A stretch of 64,000 bases of DNA, taken from positions 372,001-436,000 of the forward strand of contig CP124680.1 of the NCBI GenBank assembly GCA_029961745.1, written 5' to 3'. Positions 17,377-26,234 of this stretch are shown in pieces (the first letter of the stretch is position 1; each line of letters opens with the position of its first letter). This DNA is from Nocardioides sp. L-11A. GTDB lineage: Bacteria > Actinomycetota > Actinomycetes > Propionibacteriales > Nocardioidaceae. Under the pieces are notes generated by a model. That model saw only the letters and a list, made by a program, of their open reading frames with translations. It had not been told where the DNA came from and did not search any database. Made by a program: the position numbers and the translations under genes.

Positions 17377-18702
17377 GTGAGGTCAACAGCAGAGGGTGTG
17401 GACGGACTCGGCGGGGCACCGGCCGATGCCGCGACGGCCGCCGAGGGAGAGGTGACCGAGGAGGCCGCGCTCGCGCTCGATCGGGCCGATGCCGGCACGC
17501 ACCGCCGTGATGCCTTCCTGATCCCGCCGGCACTGCACCACCCGAGCGGCGAGGTCGCCTACTTCGCGGGCAACTCCCTGGGCCTGCAGCCGCGCGCCGT
17601 GGCGCAGATCCTCCAGGAGGAGCTGGAGGACTGGGCCCGGTACGCCGTGCGCGGCCACGAGGTCGCCCGCCGTCCCTGGGTCGAGTACGGCGACCTGGCG
17701 CGAGCCTCCTTCGGGCGGCTGGTCGGTGCCGAGCCCGCCGAGGTCGTCGCGATGAACTCGCTGACGGTCAACCTGCACCTGCTGATGATCAGCTTCTACC
17801 GGCCGACGGAGGAGCGCTTCCAGATCCTCATCGAGGACACCGCCTTCCCCTCGGACCTGTACGCCGTGCGCAGCCAGGCCGCGCACCACGGGTTCGACCC
17901 GGACGTCGCGGTGGTCCGGCTGCGGACCGACCAGGTCCTCGACCACCTGGCCCGCGAGGGCGACAAGGTCGCGCTGCTCATGCTCGGCGGGGTCAACTAC
18001 CTGACCGGTGAGCTGCTGGACATCCCCACGATCACCGCCGCCGGTCACGCGGCCGGCGCGGTCGTGGGCTGGGACCTCGCCCACGCGGCGGGCAACGCCC
18101 TCCTCGAGCTGCACGACTGGGACGTCGACTTCGCCGCCTGGTGCACCTACAAGTACCTCAACGCAGGCCCCGGCGCGGTCGCCGGCGCCTTCGTGCACGC
18201 CCGGCACCACGGGCGCGACGACCTCGACCGCTTCCACGGCTGGTGGAGCAACGACGCCGGCACCCGGTTCCGGATGCCGGTCGACCTCGACCCCGCGGTC
18301 GGCGCGGCGGTGTGGCAGATCTCCAATCCGCCGGTGCTGGCCCTCGCTCCGGTCGTGCGCTCCCTCGAGCTCTTCGACGAGGTCGGGATGCCCGCCCTGC
18401 GCGAGCGGTCGGTCCGCCTGGTGGCGCACCTCGAGCAGACCCTGCTGCGCCTGGCCGAGACGCGGCCGCTGGAGATCCTCACGCCGAGCGACCCCGCACG
18501 GCGCGGCAACCAGCTCTCGGTCCGGATCCGCGGTGTCGACTCGGCCGCGCTCGTCGACCGGCTCGTCGAATACGACGTCGTGTGCGACTCGCGCCCGCCC
18601 GACGTCGTCCGCGTCGCCTGCCCCCCGCTCTACAGCAGCCACCACGACGTGTGGCGGCTCGGCCAGGCTCTCGAAGCCGCTCTCGACGAGGAGATCCGAT
18701 GA
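17377..18702 (+). CDS. kynU: Kynureninase
   Basis: 441 residues of PLP fold type I. It cleaves L-kynurenine to anthranilate and alanine in the cytoplasm. The family opening YFAGNSLGLQP is at about residues 65-75, the aspartate that pairs with the cofactor ring is in VVGWDLAHAAGN, and K259 in WCTYKYLNAGPG is the Schiff-base lysine. About 40 extra residues (Gly/Ala/Glu-rich) precede the conserved part, so the true start may lie later than GTG 17377, although GAGAGAAGGA precedes that codon. It overlaps the tryptophan dioxygenase gene by 4 nt. Confidence 0.95.
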   Translation: MRSTAEGVDGLGGAPADAATAAEGEVTEEAALALDRADAGTHRRDAFLIPPALHHPSGEVAYFAGNSLGLQPRAVAQILQEELEDWARYAVRGHEVARRPWVEYGDLARASFGRLVGAEPAEVVAMNSLTVNLHLLMISFYRPTEERFQILIEDTAFPSDLYAVRSQAAHHGFDPDVAVVRLRTDQVLDHLAREGDKVALLMLGGVNYLTGELLDIPTITAAGHAAGAVVGWDLAHAAGNALLELHDWDVDFAAWCTYKYLNAGPGAVAGAFVHARHHGRDDLDRFHGWWSNDAGTRFRMPVDLDPAVGAAVWQISNPPVLALAPVVRSLELFDEVGMPALRERSVRLVAHLEQTLLRLAETRPLEILTPSDPARRGNQLSVRIRGVDSAALVDRLVEYDVVCDSRPPDVVRVACPPLYSSHHDVWRLGQALEAALDEEIR

Positions 18703-19616
18703 GCACCGCCGACCAGGGCGTCTGCCCCGTCCACGTGCCCGAGGGCCGCGACATCGAGGTCGTCGACGCGGACGAGCGCGCCGCGATGGCCGCCTCGACC
18801 GGCGGTCAGCCGCTGCTCGACTTCGAGGGCCGGAGCACGCCGTACGTCGACTACGAGAGCATCGACGTCCTGCTGAACCTGCAGCACCCGCGCAGCGGCA
18901 CCCACGACGAGATGGCCTTCTACATCATGGGCCAGGTCAAGGAGCTGCTCTTCAAGCTCATGCACCACGAGCTGGTCGAGATCCAGCGACTCGTGCGCGC
19001 CGACGACCTGCCCGGCGCCTTCGACGGGTTCCGGCGGGTGGCGCCGATCCAGGACCAGCTCACGTCGGCCTGGAACGTGCTCGCGACGCTGACGCCCAAC
19101 GAGTTCAACGCCTTCCGCGACCACCTCGGCCGCGCCTCGGGCTTCCAGTCCTATATGTACCGCCACCTGGAGTTCATCCTCGGCAACAAGGTCACCTCAC
19201 TGCTGCGCCCGCACCAGGGCGTCACCTCGGTCTACCCCGGGCTGAAGGAGGCCTGCGAGGCGCCGAGCCTGTACGACGACGTGATCGCGCTGCTCGCGCG
19301 CCGCGGCCTGGCCATCGATGCCCGGGCCCTGGACCGCGACTGGAGCGAGCGCTACGTGCCCGACGACTCGGTCGAGGACGCCTGGCTGGAGGTCTACCGC
19401 GACCCGCGCCCCGACAACGACCTCTACGTCCTCGGCGAGCACCTGATGGACGTCGCCGACCGCTACAAGCAGTGGCGCTACCGGCACCTCATCGGCGTCG
19501 AGCGGATCCTCGGCTCCAAGCCGGGGACCGGCGGCACCGATGGCGTCGGCTGGCTGCGCTCCATCGTGCGGCACGAGTTCTTCCCCGAGCTGTGGGCGGT
19601 CCGGACCCGGCTCTGA
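18699..19616 (+). CDS. kynA: Tryptophan 2,3-dioxygenase
   Basis: 305 residues. This haem enzyme opens the indole ring of L-tryptophan to give N-formylkynurenine. Family landmarks: YVDYESIDVLLNLQHPRSGTHDEM-type N-terminus, FQSYMYRHLEFILGNK, and WRYRHLIGVERILGSKPGTGGT with proximal haem ligand H263. The ATG overlaps the kynureninase stop. The pathway step between the two enzymes needs a formamidase; a candidate lies at 29389. No anthranilate-degrading gene is seen in the window. Confidence 0.96.
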   Translation: MSTADQGVCPVHVPEGRDIEVVDADERAAMAASTGGQPLLDFEGRSTPYVDYESIDVLLNLQHPRSGTHDEMAFYIMGQVKELLFKLMHHELVEIQRLVRADDLPGAFDGFRRVAPIQDQLTSAWNVLATLTPNEFNAFRDHLGRASGFQSYMYRHLEFILGNKVTSLLRPHQGVTSVYPGLKEACEAPSLYDDVIALLARRGLAIDARALDRDWSERYVPDDSVEDAWLEVYRDPRPDNDLYVLGEHLMDVADRYKQWRYRHLIGVERILGSKPGTGGTDGVGWLRSIVRHEFFPELWAVRTRL

Positions 19617-19712
19617 GCCGGCGCTGACCGCCCCGTCACCCCTTCCCGCAGCGCCCTTCTCGGAAGCGTTCCACCTCACCGGTTCCATCCGTCTGAAGAG
19701 AGTGAGTCACCC

Positions 19713-21269
19713 ATGCCCAGAATCCGAGCAACCTCGCGGAGCATCGTCGCTGTCGGCGTCGCCGTCGCCGTCGCCGCGCTGTCGACCGCTGCCTGCGGGG
19801 GCGGTTCGAGCTCCGGATCCACGACGTCGGACGACGGCGTCCTCCGCTTCGCGACCTTCACCGTGCCGGACACCTTCGATCCCGTGAAGCGCAACTCCGG
19901 CACGTCCGGGCTGAACTTCCTGTTCCCCGTGTACGACGCGCTGATCCGCACCAACGCCGACGGCTCGCTCGCCCCGGGGCTGGCCACCGAGTGGAAGCTC
20001 CAGCAGGACGGGCTGCTCCTCACCCTGCGCGAGGGCGTGACGTTCAGCGACGGCGAGGCCTTCGACGCTGCCGCGGCGGCGGGCAACATCGAGCGCTGCC
20101 GGGCCGCGGGCGGCGGCTGCGCGGCCACCCTCGACCAGGTCACCGGCACCGAGGTGATCGACCCGCAGACCCTGCTGGTGACGACCGACGGCCCCGCGCC
20201 GTCGCTGCCGTTCGCGCTGACCACCGGCGCCGGCATGATGGTCAGCCCCGCCGCCTTCGACTCGCCGGACCTCGGTCGGCTGCCGGTCGGCGCGGGTGCC
20301 TACGTCCTCGACGAGAAGGCGACCGTCGCCGGCTCCACCTGGGTCTACACGAAGAACCCGGACTACTGGGACCCTGAGGCCCAGACGCTCGACCGGATCG
20401 AGCTGGTCGTCATCGACTCCAGCCAGCAGCGGGTCGCCGCGATGCGCACCGGGCAGGTCGACGCCTCCATGATCGGCGACGCCGAGGAGCGCGACAGCTA
20501 CGAGCAGGCCGGCTTCGACACCACGGTCGCCGAGGGCGGCGACGCCAAGGGCATCCTGGTCGTCGACCCGACCGGACCGTTCGCGGACCAGCGGGTCCGC
20601 CAGGCCGTGGGCTACGCACTCGACCGCGAGGCGCTGACCGGTACGCCGGCCCGCAAGGACATGTCGACGCCGTCGACCCAGCTCTTCGCGCCCGGCAGCG
20701 TCGGCAACGTCGACGCCCCGGCCTTCGCCTACGAGTACGACCCGGAGAAGGCCAAGGCGCTGCTCGCCGAGGCCGGCGTCGGCAAGCCCAAGCTGGTGCT
20801 GCCCGCCAACCCCGGTCCGCTCAACAAGAGTGAGACCGAGGCGGTCGCCGGCATGCTCAACGCCGTCGGCTTCGACGCGTCGGTCACCCAGCCGCCGCCG
20901 CAGAACGTGACCCGCGAGATGTTCTCGGGCACCTACCCGCTGGCGTACACCCCCGTCTTCGTGCCGGACGCGGCCTCGCTGGCCGGCTCGCTCGACCCCG
21001 AGGGCGGCTTCATGAACCCGGGCGGCCACGAGCTGGGCGAGGCGAACAAGCTGGCCGACGAGGCCGCGAACGCCGCCGTCGACGACCCGGAGCGGTCGGC
21101 CGAGCTCTTCGGCGACATGATGGCGACGCTCGCCGAGGACGGCTACGTCATCCCGGTCTACTGGAGCCCGACCGGCGTCGCGTTCAACGACGACGTGCAC
21201 GGACTCGTGCCGTGGGCCGGCGCCTTCATGGGCCCGCCGTTCTACGGCGTCACGGTGGGCGGCAAGTAG
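19713..21269 (+). CDS. Peptide-type ABC transporter solute-binding lipoprotein (family 5)
   Basis: 518 residues. A lipoprotein signal peptide is visible: basic start, hydrophobic VAVGVAVAVAAL core, and a lipobox ending at C28 (STAAC), then a GGGSSSGS linker. The mature part follows the family 5 pattern: LRFATFTVPDTFDP at its start, a Ser/Gly-rich lobe interface and an acidic end. It would be anchored outside the membrane and deliver ligand to the permeases encoded next. It starts 96 bp after the dioxygenase gene. The ligand may be peptide-like or another small N-compound; sequence alone does not say. Confidence 0.92.
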   Translation: MPRIRATSRSIVAVGVAVAVAALSTAACGGGSSSGSTTSDDGVLRFATFTVPDTFDPVKRNSGTSGLNFLFPVYDALIRTNADGSLAPGLATEWKLQQDGLLLTLREGVTFSDGEAFDAAAAAGNIERCRAAGGGCAATLDQVTGTEVIDPQTLLVTTDGPAPSLPFALTTGAGMMVSPAAFDSPDLGRLPVGAGAYVLDEKATVAGSTWVYTKNPDYWDPEAQTLDRIELVVIDSSQQRVAAMRTGQVDASMIGDAEERDSYEQAGFDTTVAEGGDAKGILVVDPTGPFADQRVRQAVGYALDREALTGTPARKDMSTPSTQLFAPGSVGNVDAPAFAYEYDPEKAKALLAEAGVGKPKLVLPANPGPLNKSETEAVAGMLNAVGFDASVTQPPPQNVTREMFSGTYPLAYTPVFVPDAASLAGSLDPEGGFMNPGGHELGEANKLADEAANAAVDDPERSAELFGDMMATLAEDGYVIPVYWSPTGVAFNDDVHGLVPWAGAFMGPPFYGVTVGGK

Positions 21270-21272
21270 GTC

Positions 21273-22217
21273 ATGCGCTCAGCGATCCTCGCGCGGCTCG
21301 CCGCGCTGCCCCTCGTGGTCCTGGCCCTGTCCGCGCTGGTCTTCTTCCTGGTCGCCCTGGTGCCGGGGGACGTGGCGACGACGTTCGCCGGCCCCCAGGC
21401 CACGGCGGATCAGGTCGAGCAGCTCCGGCGCGACCTCGGCCTGGACCAGCCCGTGCTCGGACAGTACGTCGCCTGGCTGACCGACGCCGTACGCGGTGAC
21501 CTCGGTCGCTCGCTGGCCAACGGCACACCGGTCGGCGAGATGCTGGCGGCCCGTCTGCCGGTGACCCTGTCACTGACGATCGCGGGCACGGTGGCGGCAG
21601 TGCTGATCGGCGTGCCCGCGGGGATCGCGGCCGGACTGAGGCCCGGCGGCCTGCTCGACCGGCTGGTCACCGGCCTGTCGGCGATCGGCGTCGCGTTCCC
21701 GTCCTTCTGGCTGGGACTCCTGCTGGTCGGCCTGTTCGCCCTGCGCATCCCGGTGTTCCCGGCGACGGGCTATGTGTCCTTCGCCGAGAGCCCGACGCAG
21801 TGGCTGGCCCGGATCGTGCTCCCGGCGGTGGCGCTGGGCGTCACCCCGGCGGCCGTCCTGGCCCGGCAGATGCGCAGCTCCCTGGTGGAGGTGATGGGCA
21901 GCGCCTACGTCCGCACCGCGCGGGCCAAGGGCGTCCCGGCCGGCGCGATCGTGCGCCGACATGCGCTGCGCAACGCCGCCGGCCCGATGGTCACCCAGCT
22001 CGGCTTCTGGGTCACGATCATGCTCGGCACGTCGCTGATCGTGGAGCAGGTCTTCTCGCTGCCGGGCATCGGCGGCGCCATGGCCCACGCCATCATGCAG
22101 GGCGACACGCCCGTGCTGCTCGGCCTGGCCGTGGTCCTCGTCGTCCTGGTCGTCGCGATCAACCTCGTCGTCGACCTCGTCCTGATGTGGCTGAACCCGA
22201 AGGCGAGGACGGCATGA
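21273..22217 (+). CDS. Peptide-type ABC transporter permease (DppB/OppB family)
   Basis: 314 residues, beginning right after the binding-protein stop. The first helix (ALPLVVLALSALVFFLVALVPGD) and the following GPQATADQVEQLRRDLGLDQPVLGQYVAWL segment are standard for DppB-type permeases; TARAKGVPAGAIVRRHALRNA is the ATPase-coupling loop. About six transmembrane segments. No separate promoter is evident. The end overlaps the permease-ATPase fusion gene by 4 nt. Confidence 0.92.
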   Translation: MRSAILARLAALPLVVLALSALVFFLVALVPGDVATTFAGPQATADQVEQLRRDLGLDQPVLGQYVAWLTDAVRGDLGRSLANGTPVGEMLAARLPVTLSLTIAGTVAAVLIGVPAGIAAGLRPGGLLDRLVTGLSAIGVAFPSFWLGLLLVGLFALRIPVFPATGYVSFAESPTQWLARIVLPAVALGVTPAAVLARQMRSSLVEVMGSAYVRTARAKGVPAGAIVRRHALRNAAGPMVTQLGFWVTIMLGTSLIVEQVFSLPGIGGAMAHAIMQGDTPVLLGLAVVLVVLVVAINLVVDLVLMWLNPKARTA

Positions 22218-24226
22218 GCACGACCGGCACGACGGGCTCCACCACCGGCTCCACCACCGCGACCACCGGCGCGTCGCCCACCGGCCCGGGAGCCGGACGC
22301 CCCGGCTGGGGCCGGGTGCCCTCCGCGGTCGCCGTGGCCGCGTCGCGGGGCCGGGTCTGGCGCCGCTACCGGGCCGACCGGACCGCGATGATCGCGTCCC
22401 TCTTCCTGCTGGCGATCGTGGTCGTCGGGGTGCTGGCACCCTGGCTGGCACCGCACGACCCGACCCAGCAGGACCTGGTCAACGCGTACGCCGGCCCGAG
22501 CGGGCAGCACTGGCTGGGCACCGACGAGCTCGGTCGCGACGAGCTGAGCCGGATGATCGACGCCACCCGGACCTCGCTGCTGGCGATCGGCGAGGCGATC
22601 GCCATCGCGTCCGCCCTCGGCATCCCGATCGGGCTGGCCGCCGGCTTCCTCGGCGGCTGGGTCGACCGGATCGTGATGCGGCTGACCGACCTGCTCTTCG
22701 CGCTGCCCGCGCTGGTGCTGGTGATGCTGGTCATCGCCATCTTCGGCACCGGTCTGGTGACCTCGATGGCCGCCCTCGGCGTCGTCTTCGCCACCGGCTT
22801 CGTCCGGGTCACCCGCAATGCGGTGCTCGCCGTGCGCTCGGCGACCTATGTCGAGGCAGCGCAGGTGATCGGGCTCTCCACCCCGACGATCATCGTGCGC
22901 CACGTCCTGCCCAACGCGCTCGGCCCGATCGTGGTCCAGGTGGTCACCCAGGCCGGTGTCGTGGTGACGGTCGAGGCGTCGTTGAGCTTCATCGGCCTCG
23001 GTGTCCAGCCGCCGCAGGCCAGCTGGGGAACCCTGCTCGCGACGGCGGCGACCAGCATCCACGCGGCCACCTCGCTGCTCATCGTCTGGCCCGGAGTCGC
23101 GATCGCGGTGACCGTCCTCGCCCTCAACCTGGTCGGCGACGGCCTGCTGTCGGCGATCCAGCCGGGCCGCGAGCGAGCCCGGCCGCGCCGTACCCGCCGA
23201 GCGGCCGTCGTCGCCACGCCCGCCCTCCCCGCCGGCGTGGTCACGCCACCGCCCGGCGACGGAGACGCGCTGTTGCACGTCGACCGGCTCACCGTCGGCG
23301 TGGGGACCGACGGACCGACCCTGGTCTCCGACGTGTCCTTCGCGATCCGGCCCGGCGAGGTCGTCGGCCTGGTCGGAGAGTCGGGCTGCGGGAAGTCGAC
23401 CATCGCGCTGGCCCTGATGGGCCTGCTCGACGACCAGCGCCTGGTGACCGGCGGCTCGATCCGGCTCGGCGAACGCGAGCTGGTCGGCCTGCCCGAGCGG
23501 GAGTGGCAGGGGATCCGTGGCAGCGAGATCGCCATGGTCTTCCAGAATCCGCTCGCCAGTCTGAACCCGACGATGACCATCGGGGACCAGGTCGCCGAGC
23601 CCCTGCGGTTGGCGGGCACGAGCGCCAGAGCCGCGCGGGAGCAGGCGATCGCGCTGCTCGACCAGGTCGGCGTGACCGATCCGGCCCGGCGAGCGGGCCA
23701 GTACCCCCACATGCTGTCGGGCGGCATGGCCCAGCGCGCCATGATCGCGATGGCCGTCGCGGGTCGCCCGAAGCTGCTGATCGCGGACGAGCCGGTCACC
23801 GCGCTCGACGTACGGGTCCGCGAGCAGGTCCTCGACCTGCTCCTCGACCTGCGCGACGAGCTGGACCTGGCGGTCCTGCTGGTGACCCACGACCTCGGGG
23901 TCGTGGCGGACGCCTGCGACCGGACGGTCGTCGCGTACGCCGGCCAGGTGGTCGAGCAGGCGCCGGTCGAGGATCTCTTCGACCGCCCACTGCACCCGTA
24001 CACGCACGGTCTGCTCGGGGCCCGGCCCACCCGGCTCGCCGTCGAGCGGCTGACGACGATCCCGGGCGCGGTGCCGCTGCCGGGCCGGTGGCCCGCGGGC
24101 TGCCGCTTCCAGCCCCGGTGCGCGCACGCCCACGACGCCTGCGCGCAGGGCCCGGTCGACCTCGCCCTCGTCACCGCCGAGCACGCGGCACGCTGCGTGA
24201 TCTCCCAGGAGGCACCGTGGAACTGA
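22214..24226 (+). CDS. Fused peptide-type ABC transporter permease and ATPase (DppC-DppD)
   Basis: 670 residues in one uninterrupted frame. The first 50 residues are Thr/Gly/Ala-rich. Residues about 50-325 are a DppC-type permease, with HWLGTDELGRDELSRM and the coupling loop EAAQVIGLSTPTIIVRHVLPNA. After an Arg/Pro-rich linker (about 325-350) comes a complete ATPase: Walker A GESGCGKS at 388-395, FQNPLASLNP, LSGGMAQR, LLIADEP and LVTHDLG, and the C-terminal DppD-type extension with CRFQPRCAHAHDAC. This fixes one permease to one ATPase in a single chain. Such fusions occur in some actinomycetes; region A has the two parts as separate genes. Confidence 0.93.
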   Translation: MSTTGTTGSTTGSTTATTGASPTGPGAGRPGWGRVPSAVAVAASRGRVWRRYRADRTAMIASLFLLAIVVVGVLAPWLAPHDPTQQDLVNAYAGPSGQHWLGTDELGRDELSRMIDATRTSLLAIGEAIAIASALGIPIGLAAGFLGGWVDRIVMRLTDLLFALPALVLVMLVIAIFGTGLVTSMAALGVVFATGFVRVTRNAVLAVRSATYVEAAQVIGLSTPTIIVRHVLPNALGPIVVQVVTQAGVVVTVEASLSFIGLGVQPPQASWGTLLATAATSIHAATSLLIVWPGVAIAVTVLALNLVGDGLLSAIQPGRERARPRRTRRAAVVATPALPAGVVTPPPGDGDALLHVDRLTVGVGTDGPTLVSDVSFAIRPGEVVGLVGESGCGKSTIALALMGLLDDQRLVTGGSIRLGERELVGLPEREWQGIRGSEIAMVFQNPLASLNPTMTIGDQVAEPLRLAGTSARAAREQAIALLDQVGVTDPARRAGQYPHMLSGGMAQRAMIAMAVAGRPKLLIADEPVTALDVRVREQVLDLLLDLRDELDLAVLLVTHDLGVVADACDRTVVAYAGQVVEQAPVEDLFDRPLHPYTHGLLGARPTRLAVERLTTIPGAVPLPGRWPAGCRFQPRCAHAHDACAQGPVDLALVTAEHAARCVISQEAPWN

Positions 24227-25302
24227 ACACCCCCGCGGCCGCCGTGCCGCTCGTCGACGTCCGCGACCTCGCCGTCGAGTTCAGCACCAGCGGCATCCCG
24301 CTGATCCGCCCCGCCTGGTCGGTGCGCGCGGTCCAGGACGTCAGCTTCACCATCGGCGCGGGCGAGACCGTCGGCATGGTCGGCGAGTCCGGCTCGGGCA
24401 AGTCGACCATCGGCCGGATCCTGCTCGGGCTCACCGCCCCCACCCGGGGTCGGGTCAGCTTCGACGGCCACGCGTACGCCGCCGGCGGGCGGCTGCCGCG
24501 CGAGCTCCGCAGCCAGATCCAGGCGGTCTTCCAGGACCCCGGCGGGTCGCTCAACCCGGTCCGCACGGTCGGCGACGCGATCGGCGAGCCGGTGCGGCTG
24601 CACCAGGGCCTGCGCGGCGCGGAGCGCGATCGCAAGGTCGCCGAGCTCCTGGAGCTGGTCGGCCTCGGCGGGAGCGACGCGCACCGCTACCCCGACGAGT
24701 TCTCGGGCGGGCAGCAGCAGCGGATCGCCATCGCCCGGGCCCTGGCCAGCCGGGCCCGGCTGATCGTGTGCGACGAGCCGGTCGCGGCCCTCGACGTGTC
24801 CACGCAGGCGCAGGTGATCAACCTGTTCGCCGACATCCAGGCCGAGCTCGGGGTCTCCTACCTGTTCATCGGTCACGACCTGGACGTGGTGGCGCACATC
24901 AGCGACCGGCTGGTCGTGCTCTACCGCGGCCGGATCGTCGAGGAGGGCCCCACCGAGCGGGTCTTCGGCCAGCCGGCGCATCCCTACACCCGGATGCTGC
25001 TCGACGCCACCCCGGTCGCCGACGCGCGACGCCAGCGGGCCCGGCGGGCCGCGCGGCGTGCGGCGGAGGCGGCCGCGGCGGACAGCGCGGTCACCGGGAC
25101 CGACGGTGCCGCGGACGATCCGGCCGCGACGGCCGACCCGGGCTGCGCCTTCCGGGCCCGCTGCCCGGTCGCGATCGACATCTGCCGGACCGTGACCCCG
25201 CCGCTGGTCCCCGTTCCCGACGGCGGCGCGGCCGCCTGCCATCTCGTCCCCTCCGGCGCCACCGTGCCGGTGCTGACCACCACGAAGGGAACCTCGTCAT
25301 GA
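24217..25302 (+). CDS. Peptide-type ABC transporter ATPase (DppF/OppF family)
   Basis: 361 residues from GTG 24217, with AGGAGG at 24207-24212. Walker A GESGSGKS is at 56-63, Q-loop FQDPGGSLNP, signature FSGGQQQR, Walker B LIVCDEP, H-loop FIGHDLD. The C-terminus carries an Ala/Arg-rich stretch and then the oligopeptide-type extension CAFRARCPVAIDICRT. It completes the importer encoded from 19713. It overlaps the LLM gene by 4 nt, so enzyme and importer are translationally linked. Confidence 0.93.
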   Translation: MELNTPAAAVPLVDVRDLAVEFSTSGIPLIRPAWSVRAVQDVSFTIGAGETVGMVGESGSGKSTIGRILLGLTAPTRGRVSFDGHAYAAGGRLPRELRSQIQAVFQDPGGSLNPVRTVGDAIGEPVRLHQGLRGAERDRKVAELLELVGLGGSDAHRYPDEFSGGQQQRIAIARALASRARLIVCDEPVAALDVSTQAQVINLFADIQAELGVSYLFIGHDLDVVAHISDRLVVLYRGRIVEEGPTERVFGQPAHPYTRMLLDATPVADARRQRARRAARRAAEAAAADSAVTGTDGAADDPAATADPGCAFRARCPVAIDICRTVTPPLVPVPDGGAAACHLVPSGATVPVLTTTKGTSS

Positions 25303-26234
25303 CCACCTCGGCCGCGACCGCCGTACCGACCGGAGCCGGATCGGCGCTGACGGGCGTGATGCTCGCCGACGCCCCCGGCGAGGTCGCGCTGGCCCGGGCC
25401 CGCGCCGCCGACCGGGCCGGGCTGGAGAGCTTCCACCTGGCCGACATCGGCATGGACGGCGACGACCAGTGGCCGCTGCTGGGTGCGCTCGCCTGCATCA
25501 CCGAGCGGATCCGGCTCGGGCTGGTGACCAACCCCTACACGCGGCGGCCGGCCGTCACCGCGAACGCCGTGCGCACCCTGCACGAGCTCAGCGGAGGCCG
25601 GGCGTTCGTCTGCTTCGCCCGGGGTGGCGACCGGATCCTGGCCAGCCAGGGCGCGACCGCCGAGCGCCCGCTCACCGCGATCCGCGAGGCGATCGAGCTG
25701 ACCCGCCGGATCTGTCCCGGCGCGACGACGTGGATCGCCACCAAGGGCCCGCAGACCATGGAGCTCGCGGCCCGGGTCGCCGACGGCGTCGTCCTGTCCG
25801 GCATCCCGCACGGCCTGCTGCCCGAGATCGTCGCCGGCCTGCGGCGCACGGCCGAGCGCCCGCTGCGGATCTCGCTGAGCATCCCGTACGGCGGCGGCGA
25901 GGAGGTCGCCGACGGCGGCCGGGCCCGGGTCGCCCTGGAGCTGGGCAACATGCGCCCGGAGTACCGCGAGGCCGCGGGCGTGCCCCTGGACCTGATCGAG
26001 CGGGTCAGCGCCGTGCTCTTCGGCGGCGGCACCCTCGACGAGGCAGCCCGGCTCGTCCCCGACGACGTCGTCCGGCGCTTCGCCCTGGTGGCGCCGCCGG
26101 ACCAGGTGGCGGCCCGGCTCGCGCACCTGCGGACGTCCGCCGGTCTCGACGTCGTCGAGATCTCATCCTCCGCGCTGTTCACCGAGGACGGTACGGCGCG
26201 GATCCCCGAACTGATCAGCATGGAGGCACTGTGA
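25299..26234 (+). CDS. LLM class oxidoreductase, Mer-like, probably F420-dependent
   Basis: 311 residues. After a variable 20-residue N-terminus come ADAPGEVALARARAADRAGLESFHLADIG and LGLVTNPYTRRPAVTANAVRTLHELSGGRAFVCFARGG, the hallmark of the Mer-like F420 branch of the luciferase family. A helix ATKGPQTMELAARVADGVVLSG matches IWGVKGPRALATGAEGADGLMLS of the enzyme at 7316, so the two are likely relatives. It lies directly behind a peptide-type importer, as its relative does. Substrate unknown; reduced F420 could be provided by Fno (11510). Confidence 0.85.
   Translation: MTTSAATAVPTGAGSALTGVMLADAPGEVALARARAADRAGLESFHLADIGMDGDDQWPLLGALACITERIRLGLVTNPYTRRPAVTANAVRTLHELSGGRAFVCFARGGDRILASQGATAERPLTAIREAIELTRRICPGATTWIATKGPQTMELAARVADGVVLSGIPHGLLPEIVAGLRRTAERPLRISLSIPYGGGEEVADGGRARVALELGNMRPEYREAAGVPLDLIERVSAVLFGGGTLDEAARLVPDDVVRRFALVAPPDQVAARLAHLRTSAGLDVVEISSSALFTEDGTARIPELISMEAL

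Noticed and set aside
21905..24184. A 759-residue open frame on the - strand
   Set aside because: It lies fully opposite the intact permease and permease-ATPase genes, is rich in Arg, Gly, Asp and His, and shows no family pattern; a by-product of high GC content.
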